Source of the DNA: Planctomycetota bacterium
GTDB taxonomy: Bacteria; Planctomycetota; Phycisphaerae; Phycisphaerales; Phycisphaeraceae
Reading direction: 5' to 3'
Length of the DNA stretch: 38,582 bases
Assembly: GCA_024279275.1 (NCBI GenBank)
Contig: JAJRRS010000001.1
Coordinates: forward strand, 1-38,582
Below, piece after piece: positions 29,140 through 35,871 of the stretch. Numbering within the stretch: position 1 is the stretch's first letter; every line of letters starts with the position of its first letter. Both the position numbers and the translations under genes were made by a program. The notes under the pieces were generated by a model. That model ran no database searches. It was not told the origin of the DNA and saw only the letters and a list, made by a program, of their open reading frames with translations.

Positions 29140-30105
29140 TCAGCCCTGCATCGACTTGATGACCTCTTCGAGTCTGACGTGCGCGTAGCCCTCGGTCGTT
29201 CTCGCGCTGGAATGCCCCAGAAGAACCTGCGCCGCGTCCAGTCCGTACTCGCGCCGGACCTCGGTCCCCATCGTGTGGCGGAGTTGTTGGGGGGTGAAGG
29301 ACTCCAGCCCCGCGCGTTTCAAGGCGCGTTGTACCGACGTCCTGAATGAATCGACCCGCATCTCGAAGAGCCGCCCGGCCTTGATGCTGTTGGTCGTGAG
29401 CCAGCGTGTGATCAGGTTGCGGGCCGGCTCGAACAGCACGACGATCCGCTCCTTGCCCCGGTGCTCGGTCTTGTGTTCGTCGGGCCGGTATAGCCAGATC
29501 CCGTCTGGCCCCCCGGTCCCCCCGGTCCCCCGGTTCCCCGTCTTGTCGATCGCCTCGACCGTCATCGAGCACAGTTCGCCCGGTCGCATCCCGGTTTCCA
29601 ACTGCAACTCGATCATCGTCGCCAGCCTGCGACGGGCAAGCATCGTTACTTTGTCCGCATTGCCTGGGTGTTTGGGTGGGTCGAAGAGCGTGGCCATCAG
29701 ATCGTTGATCCGGTCCCTGCTCACGTCTTGCAGCCCCTGGGTTTCCCGGGCGCTGCAGCGGCCATAGGGCAGGGGCTGGATCGTCACCAACTGCGCGTAG
29801 ACCAGAGCCGGCACCAGCGAGCGCTCCGGCTGAGAACCCCAGCGGAAGATTCGCACCATCCGGCTGGCCTTCTTGTTGACCGTGTTGCGGCAATTCCCCG
29901 GCAGGTTGTCGAGGATCCACTGACGGGCTTTCGCTACCGTGACGGCTGTGACATCGTCCACCGCCATCGCGCCCGCCACCTGGCGTAACGGTTGCAGCGA
30001 GCTTCGTATCAGGCTGTACTCGCGGGTCAGGCGCTTGGACTTGGGCTTGCGGTAGTAGCCGTGGGCGTGGGACAGGAACAGGTCGCAGAGTTGTGAGACG
30101 TTCAT
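29140..30105 (-). CDS. Tyrosine recombinase integrase
   Basis: This 321-residue site-specific recombinase integrates and excises the prophage. The catalytic set is visible: Arg174 in TGMRPGEL, Lys212, Arg276 in QQLRHT, His298 in LLGHSS and nucleophile Tyr307 in TTEGYAHV. The usual first His of the HxxR box is Gln273. An N-terminal SAM-like arm-binding domain spans about 1-110. A Gly/Thr-rich repeat (GNRGTGGTGGP, 190-200) lengthens the beta hairpin before Lys212. AAAGG precedes the ATG. It points away from tRNA-Arg, whose 3' end faces the phage, consistent with integration at that tRNA. Confidence 0.9.
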   Translation of the reverse strand: MNVSQLCDLFLSHAHGYYRKPKSKRLTREYSLIRSSLQPLRQVAGAMAVDDVTAVTVAKARQWILDNLPGNCRNTVNKKASRMVRIFRWGSQPERSLVPALVYAQLVTIQPLPYGRCSARETQGLQDVSRDRINDLMATLFDPPKHPGNADKVTMLARRRLATMIELQLETGMRPGELCSMTVEAIDKTGNRGTGGTGGPDGIWLYRPDEHKTEHRGKERIVVLFEPARNLITRWLTTNSIKAGRLFEMRVDSFRTSVQRALKRAGLESFTPQQLRHTMGTEVRREYGLDAAQVLLGHSSARTTEGYAHVRLEEVIKSMQG

Positions 30106-30227
30106 CGTCGTTACCTTTCGTAGGAGAAACGAAACACCCCGGACGATCCGGAGACACCTTCCCCTGACGGGTGATGGCCTCCGTGCGCGATGTGTTCGAT
30201 CCGTCCATGCCCTGATCTGCCTGATCG

Positions 30228-30289
30228 AAAAACGTCACAGCCGATTAGCAGTAGCGAGGCCCGGTGACGGGTTTCGACGGCTGTGACGT
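30228..30289 (-). terminator. Intrinsic terminator in the integrase leader
   Basis: On the minus strand a perfect 12-bp stem (plus-strand arms acgtcacagccg at 30232-30243 and cggctgtgacgt at 30278-30289) encloses 34 bases, which carry an inner CCCG/CGGG hairpin. It is followed directly by a T run (30228-30231, five counting the last stem base). Transcripts toward the integrase would stop here unless antiterminated. The large loop makes it less canonical than the late terminator. Confidence 0.55.
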
Positions 30290-30376
30290 GCCAGCGGAAT
30301 TAAAACTCCGCCGGCGGTTGGTTTGTTGGAGGTCTGGTGCGAGTTGTGACTCTCGCGTAAGGCCCCACTATCTGCT
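30228..30376 (-). ncRNA. Structured early leader RNA of about 150 nt upstream of integrase
   Basis: From the predicted start at A30376 to the terminator the RNA would have about 149 nt. It carries hairpins GCGAG/CTCGC (30339-30356) and GCGGA/TCCGC (30294-30311), then the 12-bp terminator stem. No confident coding frame lies in it. A promoter, a leader of about 150 nt and an intrinsic terminator recur at the start of the late operon, which makes a shared regulatory logic plausible. Confidence 0.4.
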
Positions 30377-30382
30377 GGCCCA

Positions 30383-30411
30383 ATCATGCAACGGGATCGC
30401 GCGTCCGTCAA
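30383..30411 (-). promoter_or_regulatory. Candidate promoter for integrase leader
   Basis: On the minus strand TTGACG (30406-30411) and CATGAT (30383-30388) are 17 bases apart; they match consensus at five and four of six positions. The expected start falls at A30376, before the two leader hairpins. Confidence 0.4.
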
Positions 30412-30444
30412 GACCCTAATTCTGATTTTTATTGCGAGCGCCGT

Positions 30445-30478
30445 TCAGGTGACCTGATGCCTTCATAGCATCAGGTCA
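30445..30478. other. 11-bp dyad with repeated TCAGGT units, operator-like
   Basis: Arms tgacctgatgc (30450-30460) and gcatcaggtca (30468-30478) are perfect complements around a seven-base loop. TCAGGT also occurs at 30445-30450, so alternative pairings exist. It is followed by no T run on either strand. It lies upstream of the integrase promoter, where a regulator, Xis or integrase arm site could bind. Confidence 0.5.
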
Positions 30479-30492
30479 GTCAGACACGCGCA

Positions 30493-30527
30493 TAAAAAAG
30501 GCCCGCCGGGTCACAATCCAGCGGGCC
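30493..30527 (-). terminator. Intrinsic terminator downstream of tRNA-Arg and the structured element
   Basis: On the minus strand a 7-bp outer stem (plus-strand arms ggcccgc at 30500-30506 and gcgggcc at 30521-30527), with extra inner pairs, is followed by TTTTTTAT (30494-30499 as A on plus). It ends a unit of about 200 nt that begins at the tRNA 3' end. Confidence 0.7.
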
Positions 30528-30536
30528 AGAGACGGT

Positions 30537-30692
30537 GTCGCCGGGTTGCAGACCGGCGACGTTCGGAGCCTGGGGTAAACCCCTGACCCCTGTTTGTGCA
30601 AGCGATTAGCTCACACTTTTGGAGGTGGTCACACCAACCGAAGTTGGCTAGCAAATAGTGAGGTCCATCGAAATGGATCACCTCCAAAAGTG
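30537..30692 (-). ncRNA. Highly structured element just 3' of tRNA-Arg (candidate ncRNA or att arm)
   Basis: Perfect 14-bp arms (cacttttggaggtg at 30614-30627, complement at 30679-30692) enclose two hairpins: CCAAC/GTTGG (30634-30647) and TCCAT/ATGGA (30664-30677). Both loops read UUCG on the minus strand, and the first is the very stable C(UUCG)G type, so a minus-strand three-way-junction RNA is suggested. Two more hairpins follow: GGGG-UUUA-CCCC (30572-30583) and an 8-bp GUCGCCGG stem (30537-30560), then the terminator. The outer arm overlaps the last two tRNA bases. It could be a co-transcribed ncRNA, an attachment-site arm, or a short inverted-repeat insertion. Confidence 0.4.
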
Positions 30693-30764
30693 ACCGTGAG
30701 AGGATTCGAACCTCTGACCTGCTGCTCCGGAGGCAGCCGCTCTATCCAGCTGAGCTACACGGCC
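30691..30764 (-). tRNA. tRNA-Arg (anticodon CCG)
   Basis: The 74-base cloverleaf is complete. Acceptor GGCCGTG pairs with CACGGTC (one G-U), the D arm is GCTC/GAGC, the anticodon arm is GCTGC/GCAGC with loop CTCCGGA (anticodon CCG), and the T arm is AGAGG/CCTCT with loop TTCGAAT. The discriminator is A; CCA is not encoded. Its 3' end faces the prophage and is the likely attachment target, with the other copy of the core expected beyond the left window edge. Confidence 0.95.
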
Positions 30765-30775
30765 GATCAGGGTGG

Positions 30776-30804
30776 ATTCTAGCGGGGTTGGGTTTGGGGG
30801 TAAA
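30776..30804 (-). promoter_or_regulatory. Promoter of tRNA-Arg
   Basis: On the minus strand TTTACC (30799-30804) and TAGAAT (30776-30781) are 17 bases apart. Transcription would begin about five bases before the mature tRNA 5' end. Confidence 0.5.
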
Positions 30805-30836
30805 GGGGTGGGGGCCTGGGGGGGGGATACGCTTTT

Positions 30837-33800
30837 CTATGCGGATCGCTTGATCTTGCCTGTGTCGAGGATGTACGCCTCGGCATCGGCAGTGCTCAGG
30901 GGCTTGGCGAAGTGGTAGCCTTGTGCCCAGGTGCAATCGATGGATTGCAACGCTCCAACAATGTCTTGGGTCTCGACGCCCTCGGCGACGGTGAGGATGC
31001 CGAGGTTTTCGGCGAGTGAGGTGATCGATGACACGACGGCCAGGAGCGAGCGGTCACGATCAAGCACGCGGATGAAGGCCTGGTCGATCTTTAAGATATC
31101 GATCGGGTAATTGTGGAGTGTGCTCAGTGAGGAGACACCTGTGCCGAAGTCGTCCATGACGATCAGGCAGCCGTGTGCCCTGAGGTCGCGGAGCAGTGAG
31201 ACCACATCGGCGCGGTCGTCGGAGATGATACTCTCGGTGATTTCGAGTTTTAGTTCCTGGGAGTGCAGGTTGTGTTGGCGCTGGCATTCGATGACTTCAT
31301 CCATGAAGGCGGGGTTAAGGAGCTGGCGTTTTGATACGTTGATATTGATACCCAGCGGGCGGTCCGTGCATAATCGGCGGTTCCAGTCTGCGATCTGTTG
31401 TGACGCTGTCTTAAGTATCCAACTACCGATGTCAACGATCAGGCCGGTGTCCTCGGCGATGGGTATGAAGTCAACGGGGCTGACGATCCCGCGTTGGGGG
31501 TGGTGCCAGCGGACCAAGGCCTCGAAGCCTGAGAGTTCGCCTGTACTCAACTCGATGATCGGCTGGTAGAGCAAGTGGATCTCGTCGTGTGCGAGTGCGT
31601 TTCGCAGGTCGGTTTCGAGCCTGAGGCGGTCCAACGCTTGTTCGTGCATGGCTTTGTCGAAGACGACGGTCTGGTTCTTGCCGGTTTCTTTGGCCTGGTA
31701 CATGGCTGCGTCTGCGTCGCGGATCATGTCGTCGGCGGCGGTATATGCTTGCTCGTTGGTAACCAGGCCGATGCTGGCGGTGGAGGTGACTTGATGGCCC
31801 ATGAGGTTGTGAGGCTTGGCGAATATTTTGAGCAGGCGGTCGGCGGCCTCGAAAGCCTCGTCGTAGTCGCGCAGGTCGTTGAGGAGTACGACGAACTCGT
31901 CGCCGCCGAAGCGTGCGGCGGTATCGCCGTGGCGGAGGACGTACTCGAATTGTTTGGCGATGTCGATGAGCAGTGCGTCGCCGACGTTGTGCCCGAGGCT
32001 GTCGTTGATGACCTTGAATCGGTCGAAGTCGAAGAAGAGGACGGCGAGCTTGTGGCTGGGGTCGTCCTGGGCGTGTTGGAGTGCGGTGTCGAGTTTCTCT
32101 TTGAAAAGTTCGCGGTTGGGCAGGTCGGTGAGGCGGTCGTGTTCGGCTGCTTTGCGGAGCAATTCCTGTGCGTCTTTGATCTCGGTGATGTCTGCGAGTG
32201 ACCCGGCGACCCGGACGGCTCGACCGGTCTTGTCGCGGACGACGGCGCCGCGGCAGAGCATCCAGACGGTTTTTCCCTGGGCATGAATCATCCGCAGTTC
32301 GACCTCGAAGGATTCATCCAGGCCGCGCAGGTGCTGGTCGAATTCCTGCATGAAAGCGCCGATGTCCTGCGGGTCGATCCGGGTGGTCCATTCTTCTGGG
32401 GTGTCGGTGACGGTTTCCTCGGGGTCGATCCCCAGCATGCGTCGCCACTGCGGGGCGTAGTAGACCTTGTCGGTGAGGAGGTCCCAGTCCCAGAGGCCGT
32501 CGCCTGAGCCGTTGACCGCGAGTTGGAATCGGCGTTCGCTTTCTTTCGCGGCGGTGATGTCGGTGCGGATGGCCACGAACTGGGTGATCTTGCCGTATGT
32601 ATTTTTGAATGGGACGATGGTTGCATCGACCCAGTAGTGTGTGCCGTCCTTGGCGCGGTTTTTAATTTCTCCGTGCCAGGTCTCCCCGCTGGAGATTGTT
32701 TTCCAGAGGTTTCGGTAGAAGGCGCGGTGATGTTCGTCACTCTTGACGAGGCGGTGGTTTTGCCCGGTGAGTTCTTCGAGTGTGTACCCGCTGAGCTGGC
32801 AGAATTTCTCGTTGGCGTAGGTGATGTTGCCTTTGATGTCGGCGATGCTGACGATGGCGTGCTGGTCAAGGACGAGTTTCTGGTCTTCCAGTTCGCTTAG
32901 GATGCCTTCCATCATCTTCTGGTTTTTACGGAGCGCTGTTTCGGCGAGCTGGCTCTGATTGAATGCGTTGATATTGACGGCGATCAGGCCTGCGGCGGGG
33001 AAGAGGTATGACAGAGCTTTGAGGGCGTGTGCGATGTTGAACGCGGAGTCGTGCAGGGCTGCCGATCCGAACGCCATGTAAAGCTGGGTCGCGATCTGGG
33101 GGACCATCGAGAGGATCAGCGCGGCGGCGAAGAGGGATGGATGACGTCGGTAGTACAGGGGGAAGACCACAAGCCCGCATAGCAGGAAGGGGATCAGTGG
33201 GTACAGGTCGTAGGGGCGAGAGATCGTGGCCCCGGGGAACATGGTCTGAGGCAGGTTTGCGGAGGTGGCGCAGTATTGAACGATGAAGTAGGCGCTGGCG
33301 ATGAAGCCGAGGCTGATCGCGGCGGTCCAGGCTGCGGATAGCATCGTATTTTTGTTGACCCAGAGGACGAATATCCCGACGCCGATGAGTTGTATCACGC
33401 CATTGAACAGTCGGCAGATCGCCCAGGTAAACGGGATGAGGTCTTTGTTGTCTGCGGCGGCGTGTATGAGGCGGTCTGCGGCGAGTGTGTGGAAGGCGTC
33501 CATTGCGCCAGCGCACGCCAGGGCCACCCCGATGATCAGCAGCGATGGGTCACGCATCATCCGGTACTGGACAAATGCCAGAACGCAGACCGCGAATGCT
33601 ATGCATACGGAGGTCCACTCCAGGATGGTGTGGGTGAAGCTGCCCCGGAGTGAATGGTGAACCGCGTCGGTGAGTTCGCTATTGCTTAGGCCTTGGATCA
33701 GTTCTTCGCTCATTGCGGGGCGAGCGGATGAGAGGTCGATCCCGATGGCCATTATCCCCAGTGGGATCAGGCAGAGTACCGCGAGGACACCGCATAAGAG

Positions 33801-33857
33801 GGATAGCCGACCGGCAGTAGGTGTGAGCAGAGGGGGATGGATCGCTTGGTCGGGCAC
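30837..33857 (-). CDS. Membrane-anchored PAS-PAS-GGDEF-EAL cyclic-di-GMP protein
   Basis: This 1006-residue host protein senses an unknown signal and makes or degrades c-di-GMP. Residues 17-300 hold about eight membrane segments in a MASE3-like sensor (DAFHTLAADR near 120). PAS domains span about 320-440 and 445-560. GGDEF is intact at 651-655, with an RxxD product-inhibition site at 642-645. EAL is at 779-781, with DDFGTG at 902-907, so both activities could be present. The GTG start has AAGG six bases upstream. The gene ends 73 bases before tRNA-Arg and is outside the prophage. Confidence 0.9.
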   Translation of the reverse strand: MPDQAIHPPLLTPTAGRLSLLCGVLAVLCLIPLGIMAIGIDLSSARPAMSEELIQGLSNSELTDAVHHSLRGSFTHTILEWTSVCIAFAVCVLAFVQYRMMRDPSLLIIGVALACAGAMDAFHTLAADRLIHAAADNKDLIPFTWAICRLFNGVIQLIGVGIFVLWVNKNTMLSAAWTAAISLGFIASAYFIVQYCATSANLPQTMFPGATISRPYDLYPLIPFLLCGLVVFPLYYRRHPSLFAAALILSMVPQIATQLYMAFGSAALHDSAFNIAHALKALSYLFPAAGLIAVNINAFNQSQLAETALRKNQKMMEGILSELEDQKLVLDQHAIVSIADIKGNITYANEKFCQLSGYTLEELTGQNHRLVKSDEHHRAFYRNLWKTISSGETWHGEIKNRAKDGTHYWVDATIVPFKNTYGKITQFVAIRTDITAAKESERRFQLAVNGSGDGLWDWDLLTDKVYYAPQWRRMLGIDPEETVTDTPEEWTTRIDPQDIGAFMQEFDQHLRGLDESFEVELRMIHAQGKTVWMLCRGAVVRDKTGRAVRVAGSLADITEIKDAQELLRKAAEHDRLTDLPNRELFKEKLDTALQHAQDDPSHKLAVLFFDFDRFKVINDSLGHNVGDALLIDIAKQFEYVLRHGDTAARFGGDEFVVLLNDLRDYDEAFEAADRLLKIFAKPHNLMGHQVTSTASIGLVTNEQAYTAADDMIRDADAAMYQAKETGKNQTVVFDKAMHEQALDRLRLETDLRNALAHDEIHLLYQPIIELSTGELSGFEALVRWHHPQRGIVSPVDFIPIAEDTGLIVDIGSWILKTASQQIADWNRRLCTDRPLGININVSKRQLLNPAFMDEVIECQRQHNLHSQELKLEITESIISDDRADVVSLLRDLRAHGCLIVMDDFGTGVSSLSTLHNYPIDILKIDQAFIRVLDRDRSLLAVVSSITSLAENLGILTVAEGVETQDIVGALQSIDCTWAQGYHFAKPLSTADAEAYILDTGKIKRSA

Positions 33858-34035
33858 TGTGCGCCTTACGGTTGTGGCCGGGGCATCGAGCCGACAGCCG
33901 GAGTGACAGGCCCCCTCCCACTTTCACTTTAATCGACGAGATGGGGTATGCACTTCACGCGGGATGAGGTGGCTATCGCATGCGGGCTAGCCGTAGATGG
34001 GCATGCGGTGTTTAGGTGGGGTTACTATGGGACGG

Positions 34036-35175
34036 TTAGTTATTGGAAGGGCGTGCGTCGTGTTCGTGGCGAAGTTGGCCGCAGGCGGCGGCGATGTCTC
34101 GGCCTCGGCTGGCGCGGATGTGGCAGTTGATCCCGGCGGTCTGCAAGACGTTCTGGAAGTGGCGCACGCCTGCGTCGGCGGGGCGGGTGAAGGGGAGGGC
34201 GGCGACCTCGTTGTAGCGGATCAGGTTGACGTTGCTGCGCAGGTGTTTTGCGACGTGTGCGAGTTCGTGGGCGTGTTCGGGCTGGTCGTTGACGCCGCCT
34301 AGGAGGATGTATTCGAGTGTGACCTCTCGGCCGGTCTTGTTGAAGTAGTAGCGGCTGGCGTCGATGAGCTGGTCGATGGTGACGGATTTGGCCCAGGGGA
34401 TGAGTTGTCAGCGTAGCTCATCATTGGGGGCGTGGAGGCTGACCGCGAGCGTGATGGGGGGCAAGTCGAGTTCGGCGAGCTTGCGGATTTGTGAAGGCAG
34501 CCCGACGGTGCTGACGGTGATGCGTCTAGCGGAGATGCCCAGGCCCCAGGGCGCAGCGAGTGTCTTGATTGCGCGGGTGACTTCGTCGAAGTTTGCGAGT
34601 GGTTCGCCCATGCCCATGAAGACGACGTGGCTGATGCGTCCGATATTTTTGAGTGTGCCCAGTTGCCATGCCTGCTGGATGATTTGGCCGGCGGAGAGGT
34701 TGCCGTCGAGACCGCCCAGGCCGGAGGCACAGAACTTGCATCCGACCGCGCAGCCGATCTGGCTGGAGATGCAGGCAGTGCGTCGAGGCTTGGCTTCGTC
34801 TGCGGGGATCATGACGCATTCGGTTTGCGAAGCGCTGTTGCCCAGGACATTCAGTGAGTTAGTGTCTGGTTGATCTTGCGGAGATTCCGGGGCCGGGGGG
34901 GACTCCGGGGAGAGGCTCCAGTCGATGAGTAATTTTTGTGTGCCGTCGGTTGCGATTTGGTGGCCAAGAACCCGGCCCCGGACAAAATCAAGCTGCTCGG
35001 TGAGGATCTGACGATCCATCTTGCCGAGGTTGGTCATCTGGTCGGGGTCGGTGATGTTGTGTTGGTAGACCCATTCGAGGATCTGTTTCGCCCGGTAAGC
35101 GGGCATCCCCCAGTCGGAGATCAGCTCGCCGAGCGTGTCGGGGGTGAGGTCGAAGATGTGCGGGCGTTCGTGCAT
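34036..35175 (-). pseudogene. rlmN: 23S rRNA/tRNA adenine-C2 methyltransferase RlmN, interrupted by an in-frame TGA
   Basis: RlmN is a radical-SAM enzyme methylating A2503 of 23S rRNA and A37 of some tRNAs. Codons 1-255 give the N-terminal and radical-SAM parts with C142xxxC146xxC149, ending HAPNDELR. Codon 256 is TGA (34408-34410). The same frame then continues for 123 codons as a normal RlmN C-terminus (QLIPWAKSV, LLGGVNDQ, RASRGRDIAAACGQL with catalytic Cys365) to TAA at 34036-34038. An insertion of about 30 Pro/Ser-rich residues (88-118) precedes the Cys motif and is atypical. A recent nonsense change (CGA to TGA), a base-call error, or read-through are the options. Confidence 0.85.
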
Positions 35176-35246
35176 GGGGGAGATTGTAGCGGGTCGGGCC
35201 GATGGTATGCTGTCTTGTAGCCGGGCAGCCTAAGCTAAGAGGATTT

Positions 35247-35364
35247 AGCCGCAAATGAACGCAAATGAACGCGAATATTTGGAAGATGTGGCGAAGCGGG
35301 TCGGATGAGTTCAAGTGCCTGATCCTGGGATCAGATTTGCGTTTATTCGCGTTCATTTGCGGCT
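35247..35364. repeat. Intergenic inverted repeat of 10-bp AAATGAACGC units
   Basis: The left side (35247-35276) and the complement of the right side (35335-35364) both begin AGCCGCAAATGAACGC and continue in 10-base steps of the form RAATRAACGC. The sides face each other around a short hairpin (TGATCC/GGATCA). It fills the space between rlmN and the peptidase gene. As I recall, similar arrays are scattered between genes in planctomycete and related genomes; whether they are mobile is unknown to me. Confidence 0.7.
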
Positions 35365-35397
35365 GATTTTTCTGCTCCTGAGTGACGATTAAATCTC

Positions 35398-35826
35398 ATG
35401 ATTTCGACCCGTGACCGCCTGATTTTTGATGACGTGCTTGACCGTGTGATTACGGGGCTTCCGCCTCGGCTGCATGAGTTGCTGGAGGAGGTGCCGTTGA
35501 TTGTGGAGGATGAGCCGGGGGCGGCGTTGCTGGAGGATATGTTGGATGAAGGGGGGGGCGGGGATTTGTGTGGGCTGCACTGGGGGACGGCGTTGACAGA
35601 GCGTAGCGTGGAGGCTTCTGCGGAGGTGCCGGACCGGATGATGCTGTTTCGTGGGCCGATCATGCGGTTGGCGGGGTTTCATGGGTCTGCGGGGGCGGGG
35701 CCGGTCGGTCGGCGTGGGCGGGGGCTGGTGGAGCTTCGCAGGCAGGTAAAGATCACACTGCTGCACGAGATGGGGCATCACTTCGGGCTTAATGAAGATG
35801 ATCTGGATGAGTTGGGTTATGGGTGA
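35398..35826 (+). CDS. Minimal MMP-like zincin metallopeptidase
   Basis: The 142-residue host protein fits the small zincin family that contains a stand-alone HExxH domain. FDDVLDRVITGLPPRLHELLEEVPLIVED opens it, GDLCGLHWGTALTERS is at 55-70, VPDRMMLFRGPIMRLAG at 78-93, and HEMGHHFG (123-130) supplies His123, Glu124 and His127, followed by an acidic DDLDELG. Length is normal for the family. Substrate and role are unknown. It is the first plus-strand gene after the inverted repeat. Confidence 0.8.
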   Translation: MISTRDRLIFDDVLDRVITGLPPRLHELLEEVPLIVEDEPGAALLEDMLDEGGGGDLCGLHWGTALTERSVEASAEVPDRMMLFRGPIMRLAGFHGSAGAGPVGRRGRGLVELRRQVKITLLHEMGHHFGLNEDDLDELGYG

Positions 35827-35871
35827 TGGTGAACCCGGCGGGTCGTGCGGACATACGCTATTATTTGCGGC

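Noticed and set aside
28688..30238. 516-residue open frame overlapping the integrase
   Set aside because: It is in another frame of the integrase gene, is overloaded with Arg, Gly and Pro, and has no domain; the integrase frame has the full catalytic set.
30259..30640. Possible tmRNA starting at GGTTTCGACGG on the plus strand
   Set aside because: The 5' motif resembles tmRNA, but no tRNA-like 3' end with a TTCGA arm follows on the plus strand, and the segment is better explained as the loop of the minus-strand terminator dyad.
30614..30692. Integron attC site
   Set aside because: The long inverted arms recall attC, but the R-box consensus (GTTRRRY and its partner) is absent and no integron integrase is nearby.
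33858..34035. Gene or regulatory element between the GGDEF/EAL gene and rlmN
   Set aside because: No ribosome site with a sustained frame, no clear promoter and no terminator were seen in this gap.
35845..35871. GTG start 27 bases upstream for the GH67-like protein
   Set aside because: It has no better ribosome site than the ATG at 35872, and its extra residues show no feature; the choice remains uncertain.
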